Assembly (NCBI GenBank): GCA_944322285.1
Contig: CALUOR010000035.1
Location: 1 to 39,039, forward strand
Length of the DNA: 39,039 nucleotides
Source: an uncultured Bacteroides sp.
Lineage (GTDB): Bacteria > Bacteroidota > Bacteroidia > Bacteroidales > Bacteroidaceae
Reading direction: 5' to 3'
Numbering within the stretch: the stretch's first letter is position 1; each line of letters begins with the position of its first letter. The notes under the pieces are model-generated. The model had not been told where the DNA came from. It made no database searches and saw nothing but the letters and a program-made list of their open reading frames with translations. Shown here in pieces: positions 9,101-15,881 of this stretch. Position numbers and translations under genes: made by a program.

Positions 9101-10647
9101 ATGGAGTCGATGGCAGGGTTGGTCACCTGGGCGAACTGCTGGCGGAAGTAGTTGAACAACAGCTGCGGACGGTCGCTCAGCACCGCCAACGGCGTGTCGT
9201 TGCCCATCGCCGCGGTAGGTTCCTGCCCGTTTACGCACATAGGTATTATGGTGTTGTCGATGTCTTCGGCACCATATCCGAACATCAACTCGTGCCTTAC
9301 CAGGTCGCCGACGGCATTGTCCACCTTGCGGCCGCTCTTCAGTTTCTCCAGCTGAATGCGGTTGGTGGACAGCCACTGGCGGTAAGGATGCTCGGCGGCG
9401 AGCTTTTCCTTTATCTCCCCGTCATAGTAAATCCTGCCCTCCTGCGTGTCGACGAGCAGAATCTTGCCCGGCTGCAGGCGGCCTTTCTCGGCTATCTCAG
9501 ACGGGTCGAAGTCCATCACGCCCACCTCGGACGCCACCACCATCATGTCGTTCTTGGTAATCGTGTAGCGCGCCGGGCGCAATCCGTTGCGGTCGAGCAT
9601 GCCACCGGCATAGCGTCCGTCGCTGAAGAGCAACGCCGCCGGACCGTCCCAAGGTTCCATCAGGATGGAGTGATACTCGTAAAACGCCTTCAAATCTTCA
9701 GATATTGGGTTCTTGTCGTTGAAGCTCTCGGGCACCATCAGCGCCATGGCGTGAGGCAGCGAGAGGCCCGACATCACGAAGAACTCGAACACATTGTCCA
9801 GACTGGCCGAGTCGCTCATGCCCGGCTGCACGATGGGCGACAGTTCCTTGACGTCGCCAAGGGCGTCGGAGCCGAGCACGCTCTCCCTGGCTTGCATCCA
9901 TCCGCGGTTTCCGCGTATGGTGTTTATCTCGCCGTTGTGGGCCAGGAGGCGGAAAGGCTGCGCCAGGCTCCATGTGGGGAACGTGTTGGTGGAGAAGCGC
10001 GAGTGTACCAAGGCCAGTCCGCTGGTGAAGTATTTGTTGGTCAGGTCGGGATAATACTGGCGCAGCTGCAGGCTGGACAGCATACCTTTATATATGATGT
10101 TCTTGGAAGACAGCGAGCACACGTAGAAGTCCTTGTCGTCCACGCGGCGCTCTATGCGCTTGCGGATGACGTAAAGCGTCCGCTCGAACTGCGGCACACG
10201 GTCGTCCGTGACGCCCGTAACGAAGAGTTGCTTGATGTCCGGCTCGCTCGCCAGGGCGGCCGCTCCGAGACAGTCTGGCTGCGTGGGAACGTTGCGCAGG
10301 TGCATCAGCGACAGGCCTTCGCGCTCTATCTCCTCAATCATCACGCTCAATATGTCCTGCTGACGGGCGGCGTCCTTGGGCAGAAACACCAGTCCCGTGC
10401 CATACTTTCCCTTCTCCGGCACGGGTATTCCCTGAAGAAGTATGAATTCGTGGGGTATCTGCAACATGATGCCCGCGCCGTCGCCGGTCTTGTTGTCGGC
10501 ACCCTCTGCACCGCGGTGGCGCATGTTCTCGAGCACCTTCAGCGCGTTGTCCACGAGTTCGTGGCTCTTGCCTCCATGGATGTTGACAACCATTCCTACG
10601 CCGCACGCGTCATGTTCGTATGTATTGTTGTATAATCCTTTCGTCAT
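6169..10647 (-). CDS. gltB: Glutamate synthase, large subunit
   Basis: Glutamine:2-oxoglutarate amidotransferase, 1492 residues from the ATG at 10647. I prefer this start over an upstream in-frame GTG at 10713. It gives MTKGLYNNTYEHDACGVGM, a 14-residue propeptide before the N-terminal nucleophile Cys15 that is exposed after processing. Domains in order: class II glutaminase (~15-430), central domain, FMN-binding synthase barrel (~830-1210) with the 3Fe-4S cysteines in CVMMRKCNLNTC near 1107-1120, and the GXGXG helix domain (~1240-1450, with GLSGGRIAI, GNTGLYGATSGE and AGMSGGVAY). It works with gltD downstream and sits below glnN, the glutamine-making enzyme. The 298-nt leader holds a long tandem array; a weak -7-like TAACTTTA lies near 10735-10728. 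Confidence 0.96.
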   Translation of the reverse strand: MTKGLYNNTYEHDACGVGMVVNIHGGKSHELVDNALKVLENMRHRGAEGADNKTGDGAGIMLQIPHEFILLQGIPVPEKGKYGTGLVFLPKDAARQQDILSVMIEEIEREGLSLMHLRNVPTQPDCLGAAALASEPDIKQLFVTGVTDDRVPQFERTLYVIRKRIERRVDDKDFYVCSLSSKNIIYKGMLSSLQLRQYYPDLTNKYFTSGLALVHSRFSTNTFPTWSLAQPFRLLAHNGEINTIRGNRGWMQARESVLGSDALGDVKELSPIVQPGMSDSASLDNVFEFFVMSGLSLPHAMALMVPESFNDKNPISEDLKAFYEYHSILMEPWDGPAALLFSDGRYAGGMLDRNGLRPARYTITKNDMMVVASEVGVMDFDPSEIAEKGRLQPGKILLVDTQEGRIYYDGEIKEKLAAEHPYRQWLSTNRIQLEKLKSGRKVDNAVGDLVRHELMFGYGAEDIDNTIIPMCVNGQEPTAAMGNDTPLAVLSDRPQLLFNYFRQQFAQVTNPAIDSIRESLVMSLTEYIGRVGSGILRPDESNCKMVRLPHPILNNTQLDILCNIRYKGFNTVKLPMLFECSKGEDGLRSALDHLCKEAARSVDEGCNYIILSDRDINRTHAAIPSLLAVSAVHHYLISVGKRVQTALVVESGEIREPMHAALLLGYGASALCPYMVFAILDDLVKRGKVQENYETAEANYIKAVKKALLKIMAKMGISTIRSYRGAKIFEAVGLSESLLKTYFGTETSTIGGIGLETIARDAVAMHDAGFAGKAETGFLPNLGQFHYRKDGIRHAWNPETIATLQLATRTGDYAKYKEFAKLVDDKDDPIFLRDFFDFKRAATPIDVDKVEPVSAIVKHFVAGAMSFGALSKEAHEAICLAMNKLGTRSNTGEGGEDSEHFYSRLDGISLSSKTKQVASGRFGVTTEYLVNAEEIQIKVAQGAKPGEGGQLPGFKVDAVIAKTRHSIPGISLISPPPHHDIYSIEDLAQLIFDLKNVNPKAAISVKLVAESGVGTIGAGVAKAKADLIVISGAEGGTGASPASSMRFAGISPEIGLSETQQTLVKNGLRGQVRLQVDGQLKTGRDIILMALLGAEEFGFGTLLLIVLGCVMMRKCNLNTCPLGVTTQNPELRRHFMGKYEYLVNYFTFLAEEVREYLAVMGYSRLEDIVGHTELIVRKPVEKGSKPAMLDFARLLHKEDEACPLRHASGQTHDLDNALDRQMIRSAQRAVDEREEVNLDYAIKNTDRAVGTMLSGLIASKHGENGLPDSTVNIKFKGSAGQSFGAFLVKGVNFKLEGEANDYFGKGLSGGRIAILPPVRSNFNAEDNTIAGNTGLYGATSGELYVNGKVGERFAVRNSGAIAVVEGAGDHCCEYMTGGRVVVLGETGRNFAAGMSGGVAYVWDKRHDFDYFCNMDMVEINLVEESSYRKELHELIRQHYLYTGSKLARQMLDDWGRYVEDFIQVVPIEYKRVLQEEQVRKLQQKIADMQRDY

Positions 10648-10753
10648 ATTTCTATCTTTTAAGTTACCTGTTAATATGCCGCAAAAGGCGCAGCCGGCTT
10701 CACAGCCGTCCACACCTGAGTTTTGCAGCTAAAGTTATGTCTGTGCTGGATTT

Positions 10754-10929
10754 GCCACCCCCGGACGTCGGTTTTGCCATGACTGGACGAAGGCACTGCC
10801 ATGACTGGACGAAGGCATCGCCATGACTGGACGAAGGCATCGCCATGTCTGGACGGTGGCAGTGCCATGACTGGACGAAGGCATCGCCATGACTGGACGA
10901 AGGCATCGCCATGTCTGGACGGTGGCAGT
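10754..10929. repeat. 22-bp tandem array between glnN and gltB with a 66-bp higher-order repeat
   Basis: Seven units of exactly 22 bp start at 10776, 10798, 10820, 10842, 10864, 10886 and 10908, and a degenerate eighth unit is at 10754-10775. Type A units begin gccatgactggacgaagg; type B units begin gccatgtctggacggtgg. The order is A', A, A, B, A, A, B, so 10798-10863 and 10864-10929 are identical 66-bp blocks. CATGTCTG in the last B unit (10910-10917) pairs with CAGACATG just outside the array (10931-10938). One frame reads through on the minus strand, but there is no start context or homology to make it a gene. Confidence 0.97.
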
Positions 10930-10945
10930 GCAGACATGCGAAGCG

Positions 10946-13135
10946 TCACCGGATGAACAGCAGTTCGCGGTATTTCGGCAGCGTCCAAAGCTCGTCGGCC
11001 ACGATAAGCTCCAGCTTGTCTATCTGGTAGCGGATTTTCCCCATCTTGGGCTCCACTGTGTCGTGGTAGGCTATCGCCTTCTCGCGTTCGTCCGCTATCT
11101 TGTTCGCCACCTTGCGCGCGTTGATCAGTTCCTCCACACCCGTCTCGATGGTCTTCGTGCGCTCGGCTATCTCCTCGATTAGCTTCATGTTGCGCGCGCA
11201 GAGCTTGTCGGCCTTCTCCGCGGGGAATATCTGGCGCATGTTCTGCACGTTCTTGGCCAGCTGGCTCTGGTAATGGGTGGCCACGGGCACGATGTGGTTC
11301 ATCGTGATGTCGCCCATCACGCGGGCCTCTATCTGTATGCGCTTGGTGTAAGTGTCCCATTTCACCTCGTTGCGCGCCTCCAGTTCCTTGCGGCTCATGA
11401 TGCCGAGACTGTCGAACATGTCCACGCTGGCCTTGTCGAGATAGCGGTCGAAGATTACGGGGCAGCTCGTCTCGCAGTCAAGTCCGCGCCGCTTGGCCTC
11501 CTCCACCCACTCGTCGGAGTATCCGTTGCCGTCAAAGCGTATCGGCTTGCACGTTTTTATGTCCTCGCGCAGCACGTCGATTATGGCCTCGGTCTGCTCT
11601 TGTCCCTTGGCGATGAGCGCGTCGACGCGCCGCTTGAAGTCGGCCAGGGCCTCGGCCACAGCGGCGTTCAGCGTTATCATTCCACTTGCGCAGTTGGCCT
11701 CCGAGCCCACGGCGCGGAACTCGAAGCGGTTGCCCGTGAAGGCGAATGGCGAGGTGCGGTTGCGGTCGGTGTTGTCGATGAGCAACTCGGGAATCTCAGG
11801 TATGTCGAGCTTCATGCCCTGCTTGCCCACCATGTCAAACAACTCCTTGCGGTCGCTCTTCTCTATATGGTCGAGCAAGTCGCTGAGCTGCTTGCCCAGG
11901 AACGACGATATGATGGCCGGGGGAGCCTCGTTGGCGCCCAGGCGGTGGGCGTTGCCCGCGCTCATTATCGAGGCTTTGAGCAGTCCGTTGTGCTTGTACA
12001 CACCCATCAAGGTCTCAACAACGAAGGTGACGAAGCGCAAATTGTCGTTTGCCGTCTTGCCGGGAGCATGCAGCAGCACGCCCGTGTCCGTGCTAAGACT
12101 CCAGTTGTTGTGCTTGCCCGAACCGTTGACACCGGCAAAGGGCTTCTCGTGCAGCAGGACGCGGAAGCCGTGCTTCCTTGCAACCTTTTTCATCAGGGAC
12201 ATCAGCAGCATGTTATGGTCAACCGCAAGATTGGTCTCCTCGAAGATGGGGGCTATCTCAAACTGGTTCGGGGCGACCTCGTTGTGGCGCGTCTTGCAGG
12301 GAATGGCCAGTTCCAGTGCCTGAATCTCCAAGTCCTTCATGAACGCCTGCACCCTGTCGGGGATGGTGCCGAAGTAATGGTCTTCCATCTGCTGGTTCTT
12401 CGCCGAGTCGTGTCCCATGAGCGTGCGTCCCGTCAGCACCAAATCCGGGCGGGCGTTGTACAGCCCCTCGTCCACCAAGAAGTATTCCTGCTCCCAGCCC
12501 AGGTTGCAGATGACCTTCTTCACCGCCGGATCAAAGTAGCGGCATACTTCCGTGGCGGCCACGTTCACCGCATGGAGTGCGCGCAGCAACGGGGCCTTGT
12601 AGTCGAGCGCCTCGCCGGTGTATGAGATGAAAATTGTCGGTATGCAGAGCGTGTCGTCCATGATGAATACGGGCGAGGTGGGGTCCCAGGCGGAGTAGCC
12701 GCGGGCCTCGAAGGTGTTTCTGATGCCGCCGTTGGGGAACGAGCTGGCGTCCGGTTCCTGCTGCACGAGCAGCTTACCCGAGAACTCTTCTATCATTCCG
12801 CCCTTGCCGTCGTGCTCGATGAAGGCGTCGTGCTTCTCGGCGGTGCCCTCGGTGAGCGGCTGGAACCAGTGCGTGTAGTGTGTCACGCCGTTCTCTTCGG
12901 CCCACTGCTTCATGCCGGCGGCCACGGCGTCGGCTATGGAGCGGTCAAGCGGCGAACCGTTGTCTATTACGTCAATCAGCGTCTCGTACACCTGCGGCGG
13001 CAGGTACTTGTACATCTTGGCGCGGTTGAACACATACTTTCCAAAATACTCCGACGGCCTTTCCATCGGCGCAATCACTTCCAAAGGCTTCTTCTTGAAA
13101 GCGCTTTCTACTACTCTGAATCTTAAGTTTGTCAT
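10946..13135 (-). CDS. glnN: Glutamine synthetase type III
   Basis: ATP-dependent synthesis of glutamine from glutamate and ammonia. At 729 residues it has the GSIII length, much longer than GSI (~470). GSIII signatures are the N-terminal FPNGGIRNTFEARGYSAWDP (starting near 130) and KPFAGVNGSGKHNNWSL (~328-345), which contains the ATP-binding region. It ends in the long helical GSIII C-terminal domain (about 600-729), rich in Lys/Glu heptads. The start gives MTNLRFRVVESAF, typical of Bacteroides GlnN. It begins 49 nt after the dapL stop on the same strand and precedes gltB, together forming a GS-GOGAT assimilation unit. GSIII lacks the adenylylation site of GSI, so control is expected at transcription or by effectors (family knowledge). 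Confidence 0.96.
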   Translation of the reverse strand: MTNLRFRVVESAFKKKPLEVIAPMERPSEYFGKYVFNRAKMYKYLPPQVYETLIDVIDNGSPLDRSIADAVAAGMKQWAEENGVTHYTHWFQPLTEGTAEKHDAFIEHDGKGGMIEEFSGKLLVQQEPDASSFPNGGIRNTFEARGYSAWDPTSPVFIMDDTLCIPTIFISYTGEALDYKAPLLRALHAVNVAATEVCRYFDPAVKKVICNLGWEQEYFLVDEGLYNARPDLVLTGRTLMGHDSAKNQQMEDHYFGTIPDRVQAFMKDLEIQALELAIPCKTRHNEVAPNQFEIAPIFEETNLAVDHNMLLMSLMKKVARKHGFRVLLHEKPFAGVNGSGKHNNWSLSTDTGVLLHAPGKTANDNLRFVTFVVETLMGVYKHNGLLKASIMSAGNAHRLGANEAPPAIISSFLGKQLSDLLDHIEKSDRKELFDMVGKQGMKLDIPEIPELLIDNTDRNRTSPFAFTGNRFEFRAVGSEANCASGMITLNAAVAEALADFKRRVDALIAKGQEQTEAIIDVLREDIKTCKPIRFDGNGYSDEWVEEAKRRGLDCETSCPVIFDRYLDKASVDMFDSLGIMSRKELEARNEVKWDTYTKRIQIEARVMGDITMNHIVPVATHYQSQLAKNVQNMRQIFPAEKADKLCARNMKLIEEIAERTKTIETGVEELINARKVANKIADEREKAIAYHDTVEPKMGKIRYQIDKLELIVADELWTLPKYRELLFIR

Positions 13136-13184
13136 CGCGTTTAATATTAATTGTTATTCTTTTTACCTTCACTTGGATAAAGAA

Positions 13185-14411
13185 TCACAGCCATTTCCTT
13201 ATCCGTTCCATCGCCTCGGCGCAGTCCTCGTGGTTTCCGAAAGCCGTAAGCCTGATGTATCCTTCGCCGCTCGGCCCGAAACCTACGCCCGGCGTGCAGA
13301 CCACATGGGCGTTGTAGAGCATGTGTTCGAAGAACCGCCAACTGCCTTCTCCATTCGGAACTTTCACCCAGATGTAAGGAGCGTTTTCCCCTCCGAACAC
13401 CTCCAAGCCGAGGTCCGTCAGCGTCCGACGCATCGTCCGGGCGTTGTCCATGTAGTAAGCGATGGTCTCCCGTATCTGCGCCTTGCCTTCCGGCGTATAG
13501 GTTGCTTCCGCGGCACGCTGGCTGATGTAGCTTGTGCCGTTGAACTTGGTGCACTGCCGCCTGTTCCATAGTTGGTTCAGGGCGATACGCTCGCCTTCCA
13601 ACGTGGACGCGGTCACCTCCTTCGGCACCACCGTATAGCCGCACCTTACGCCCGTAAAGCCTGCTGTCTTGGAATAGCTGTGGAACTCCACGGCCACCTT
13701 CTTCGCCCCCTTTATCTCGTAGATGGAGTGTGGGATGTCAGGATCCTGTATGTACGCCTCGTAAGCCGCGTCGTAGAAGATGAGCGTGTCGTTCTTCAGC
13801 GCGTAGTTGACCCACTTGCGAAGCTCGTCCTTTGATATCACCGTGCCCGTCGGATTGTTGGGATAGCAGAGGTAGATGATGTCCACCCGGCGGTCGGGCA
13901 GCTGCGGGACGAAGTTGTTTTCGGCCGTGCAGGGCAGGTAAGTCACGTTGCTCCACCGCCCTTCATCAAGAACTCCCGCACGTCCTATCATCACGTTCGA
14001 GTCGATGTAGACCGGATAGATGGGATCCGTCACGCCGATGCTGTTGTCCCAGCGCACCAGCTCCTGTATGTTGCCCGTGTCGCTTTTCGCCCCGTCGTTG
14101 ACGAATATCTCGGACGGGTCCAGGTGGATGCCGCGCGGCAGGAAATCGTTTTTCACGATAGCCTCGCGCAGGAACTGATACCCCTGTTCAGGCCCGTAGC
14201 CGTGGAAGCCTTCGCGGGTGGCCATCTCGTCGACGGCACGGTGCATGGCCTCCGTCACCGCGGGGCAGAGCGGACGGGTAACGTCGCCTATGCCCAGGCT
14301 GATGACATCCGCATGGGGATGCGACACCTTAAAGGCGTTCACCTTCTTGGCCACGTCGGCAAACAGGTAGTTGTCGGGAAGTTTCAGGAAATGTTCGTTT
14401 ACTAATGCCAT
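13185..14411 (-). CDS. dapL: LL-diaminopimelate aminotransferase
   Basis: PLP-dependent enzyme that converts tetrahydrodipicolinate directly to LL-diaminopimelate with glutamate as amino donor, bypassing the succinylase route. The 408 residues match the family (~410). The PLP lysine is Lys248 in HSYSKTAGFTGVRCG. Other fold-type-I landmarks are CYPNNPTGT (182-190) and the aspartate in LIFYDAAYEAY. The N-terminus VNEHFLKLPDNYLFADVAKK is characteristic of DapL rather than general aspartate aminotransferases. It lies directly downstream of dapF, whose substrate is the DapL product, and upstream of glnN. The glutamate it consumes is made by the next genes in the same block. Confidence 0.95.
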   Translation of the reverse strand: MALVNEHFLKLPDNYLFADVAKKVNAFKVSHPHADVISLGIGDVTRPLCPAVTEAMHRAVDEMATREGFHGYGPEQGYQFLREAIVKNDFLPRGIHLDPSEIFVNDGAKSDTGNIQELVRWDNSIGVTDPIYPVYIDSNVMIGRAGVLDEGRWSNVTYLPCTAENNFVPQLPDRRVDIIYLCYPNNPTGTVISKDELRKWVNYALKNDTLIFYDAAYEAYIQDPDIPHSIYEIKGAKKVAVEFHSYSKTAGFTGVRCGYTVVPKEVTASTLEGERIALNQLWNRRQCTKFNGTSYISQRAAEATYTPEGKAQIRETIAYYMDNARTMRRTLTDLGLEVFGGENAPYIWVKVPNGEGSWRFFEHMLYNAHVVCTPGVGFGPSGEGYIRLTAFGNHEDCAEAMERIRKWL

Positions 14412-14525
14412 ACCCTTTTTTATTTACGATTTTTTTATTTACGATTTACGATTTTTCTATTTACGATTTACGATATAAATTGTACTTCGTAAATTGCTAA
14501 ATTGTAAATGAATTAAGTTCTTCAT
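14412..14525. repeat. dapF-dapL spacer with atttacgat repeats
   Basis: Low-complexity spacer built from atttacgat copies at about 14422, 14437 and 14459 (offsets 15 and 22), followed by taaattg variants. ATTTACGA near 14465 and TCGTAAAT near 14487 form an 8-bp inverted repeat. No convincing promoter box. In composition it resembles the ilvB leader. Confidence 0.7.
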
Positions 14526-15374
14526 TTATATTTCTATTTGTCCTTCAAATACGATTTCGGCCGGCCCCGTCATGTAGACATGGTTGTCCGCCTCGCTCCA
14601 CTCTATCTCCAGCGTCCCTCCGTCCATCACGACAGCGCACTTACGTCCGGCACGCCCCGTCAGATGCGCCGCCACGGCCGTGGCGCACGCTCCGGTTCCG
14701 CAAGCCAGGGTGACGCCGCTGCCGCGTTCCCACACCCTCGTGCGGATGCGTCCGTCCGCCATTACGGTGGCAAACTCCACGTTGCAGCGTTCGGGGAACA
14801 GCGGATGCGTCTCCAGCACGCCCCCTAAGCGGACGACGTCCGCGTCCTCCGGCTCCTTGTCGGCGAAGACGACGAAGTGCGGATTGCCCATGGAGACGAA
14901 CGTGCCGTGAAGCGTTTGTCCGCATACCGTCACGATGCCTTCCCTCATCGACCCATCCGGCGTGGCGAGCAGCGCACGGTCGGCCAGGCACGGCTCCTGC
15001 ATGTCCACCGTCACACTCTTCACCCGCCTGTCGCCGTCGGTGTGCAGCGTCAGCGTCTTGACGCCTGTCCGCGTCAGCAACCTTACGGTGGTCTTGTCCG
15101 TCAATCCTTTCTCGTAGACATACTTGCCGATGCAGCGCGAGGCGTTGCCGCACATCAGGGCTTCCGACCCGTCCGCATTGAAGATGCGCATGGTGAAGTC
15201 GGCTTCCGGCACCGTCGAGCGTCCTATCAGCACCAGCCCGTCACTGCCTATCCCCGTATGGCGGTCGCTCCATCGGCGTGCCAGGCAGGCGGGATTGGCT
15301 GCCGGACTACCATATATATATATGTAGTCATTACCTGCGCCCTGCATCTTCGTGAATTTAACTATAGCTGCCAT
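14526..15374 (-). CDS. dapF: Diaminopimelate epimerase
   Basis: Interconverts LL- and meso-diaminopimelate with two catalytic cysteines, supplying lysine and peptidoglycan synthesis. From the ATG at 15374 the protein has 282 residues. This start places [14 protein letters not shown] at residues 7-20, as in the family; an upstream in-frame ATG at 15425 would overlap the -7 box and add 17 atypical residues. The catalytic cysteines are Cys75 (MCGNASRC) and Cys225 ([11 protein letters not shown]). It is the first gene of the minus-strand block dapF-dapL-glnN-gltB-gltD and is divergent from asnB. A TAnnTTTG box lies about 50 nt upstream. Confidence 0.95.
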   Translation of the reverse strand: MAAIVKFTKMQGAGNDYIYIYGSPAANPACLARRWSDRHTGIGSDGLVLIGRSTVPEADFTMRIFNADGSEALMCGNASRCIGKYVYEKGLTDKTTVRLLTRTGVKTLTLHTDGDRRVKSVTVDMQEPCLADRALLATPDGSMREGIVTVCGQTLHGTFVSMGNPHFVVFADKEPEDADVVRLGGVLETHPLFPERCNVEFATVMADGRIRTRVWERGSGVTLACGTGACATAVAAHLTGRAGRKCAVVMDGGTLEIEWSEADNHVYMTGPAEIVFEGQIEI

Positions 15375-15422
15375 TTTGATATCTATTATCCTGTTTTTGT
15401 GTCTTTGTGACTTTACACGGTG

Positions 15423-15430
15423 CAAAGATA
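15423..15430 (-). promoter_or_regulatory. -7 box of the dapF promoter
   Basis: On the minus strand the sequence reads TATCTTTG, a perfect match to the Bacteroidales -7 consensus TAnnTTTG, placing the transcript start about 40 nt before the dapF ATG. I cannot find a clean TTTG -33 box at the usual spacing. Confidence 0.75.
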
Positions 15431-15629
15431 TGATATTTTGTTTTCTTATTCACCTAAAAGGAGACTTTTAATATCTATCTTTTTAAGAGAAATATCGAAT
15501 TGAAAGCAGAGACGGCGCTTTGCTTTCAATCTGATACAATATTGCATCAATATATATCTAAATGAATTATATATCGATTTTGTCTTATCAAAAAGGCCGT
15601 GTTTGCAGGCTAAGGATTACAGATTGTAT
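15431..15629. promoter_or_regulatory. dapF-asnB divergent region with a hairpin and an 18-bp near-palindrome
   Basis: Between the two divergent -7 boxes lie two dyads. ATTGAAAGCA (15499-15508) and TGCTTTCAAT (15521-15530) form a perfect 10-bp inverted repeat with a 12-nt spacer. Immediately beside it, TGATACAATATTGCATCA (15532-15549) is an 18-bp palindrome with one mismatched pair. The position between two nitrogen/amino-acid promoters suits a regulator-binding site; that role is inferred. No gene is visible here. Confidence 0.65.
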
Positions 15630-15637
15630 TATCTTTG
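15630..15637 (+). promoter_or_regulatory. -7 box of the asnB promoter
   Basis: TATCTTTG matches TAnnTTTG. A TTTG at 15602-15605 is a possible -33 box, although its 24-nt spacing is longer than the usual 18-21. The predicted transcript carries a ~235-nt leader that includes the 22-bp array at 15698-15807. Confidence 0.65.
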
Positions 15638-15697
15638 CGGCATGGTCTTTACATGATGATAGCGGAAAGACGCATTCAAAGTGCTACATAGGCAGCT

Positions 15698-15839
15698 TCT
15701 TCCTGCCGGGAAGAGATACCATCAGTGGCACTGATGGTAGTCATCAGTGGCACTGATGATAACCAAAGGTGCCACTGATGATGGGCAAAGGTGGCACTGA
15801 TGCTATTTCTTTGTAGGAGGAAAGGAGCGTCTTCCCGCC
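15698..15839. repeat. 22-bp-phased palindrome array in the asnB leader
   Basis: Units start at 15720, 15742, 15764 and 15786. The first two contain the perfect 17-bp dyad CATCAGTGGCACTGATG (8+1+8) with 5-nt spacers. Units 3 and 4 keep the right half (cactgatg) with a changed left half (caaaggtg). Directly in phase, 15698-15714 (TCTTCCTGCCGGGAAGA) is another 17-nt dyad plus a 5-nt spacer, but of unrelated sequence. GCCGGGAAGA (15705-15714) and TCTTCCCGCC (15830-15839) form a 9/10 inverted repeat around the array. Confidence 0.95.
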
Positions 15840-15881
15840 ATCAAGACCCCTTAAAGGTAGTGATTAAAGCAGAATAAGATT

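Noticed and set aside
10647-10713. GTG start 22 codons upstream for gltB
   Set aside because: The ATG at 10647 gives a normal short propeptide before the essential Cys. The upstream residues are not family-like.
10754-10929. CRISPR array
   Set aside because: Units are contiguous 22-bp repeats with no unique spacers and no cas genes nearby. The same holds for the other arrays.
10670-11360. Open frame on the minus strand running through the 22-bp array, giving a repetitive peptide
   Set aside because: 22 bp is not a multiple of three, so the apparent peptide repeat changes frame with each unit. There is no start signal, and part of it overlaps glnN.
15562-15756. 64-codon plus-strand frame in the asnB leader
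   Set aside because: It overlaps the promoter box and the palindrome array, starts before the predicted transcript, and has no homology signal.
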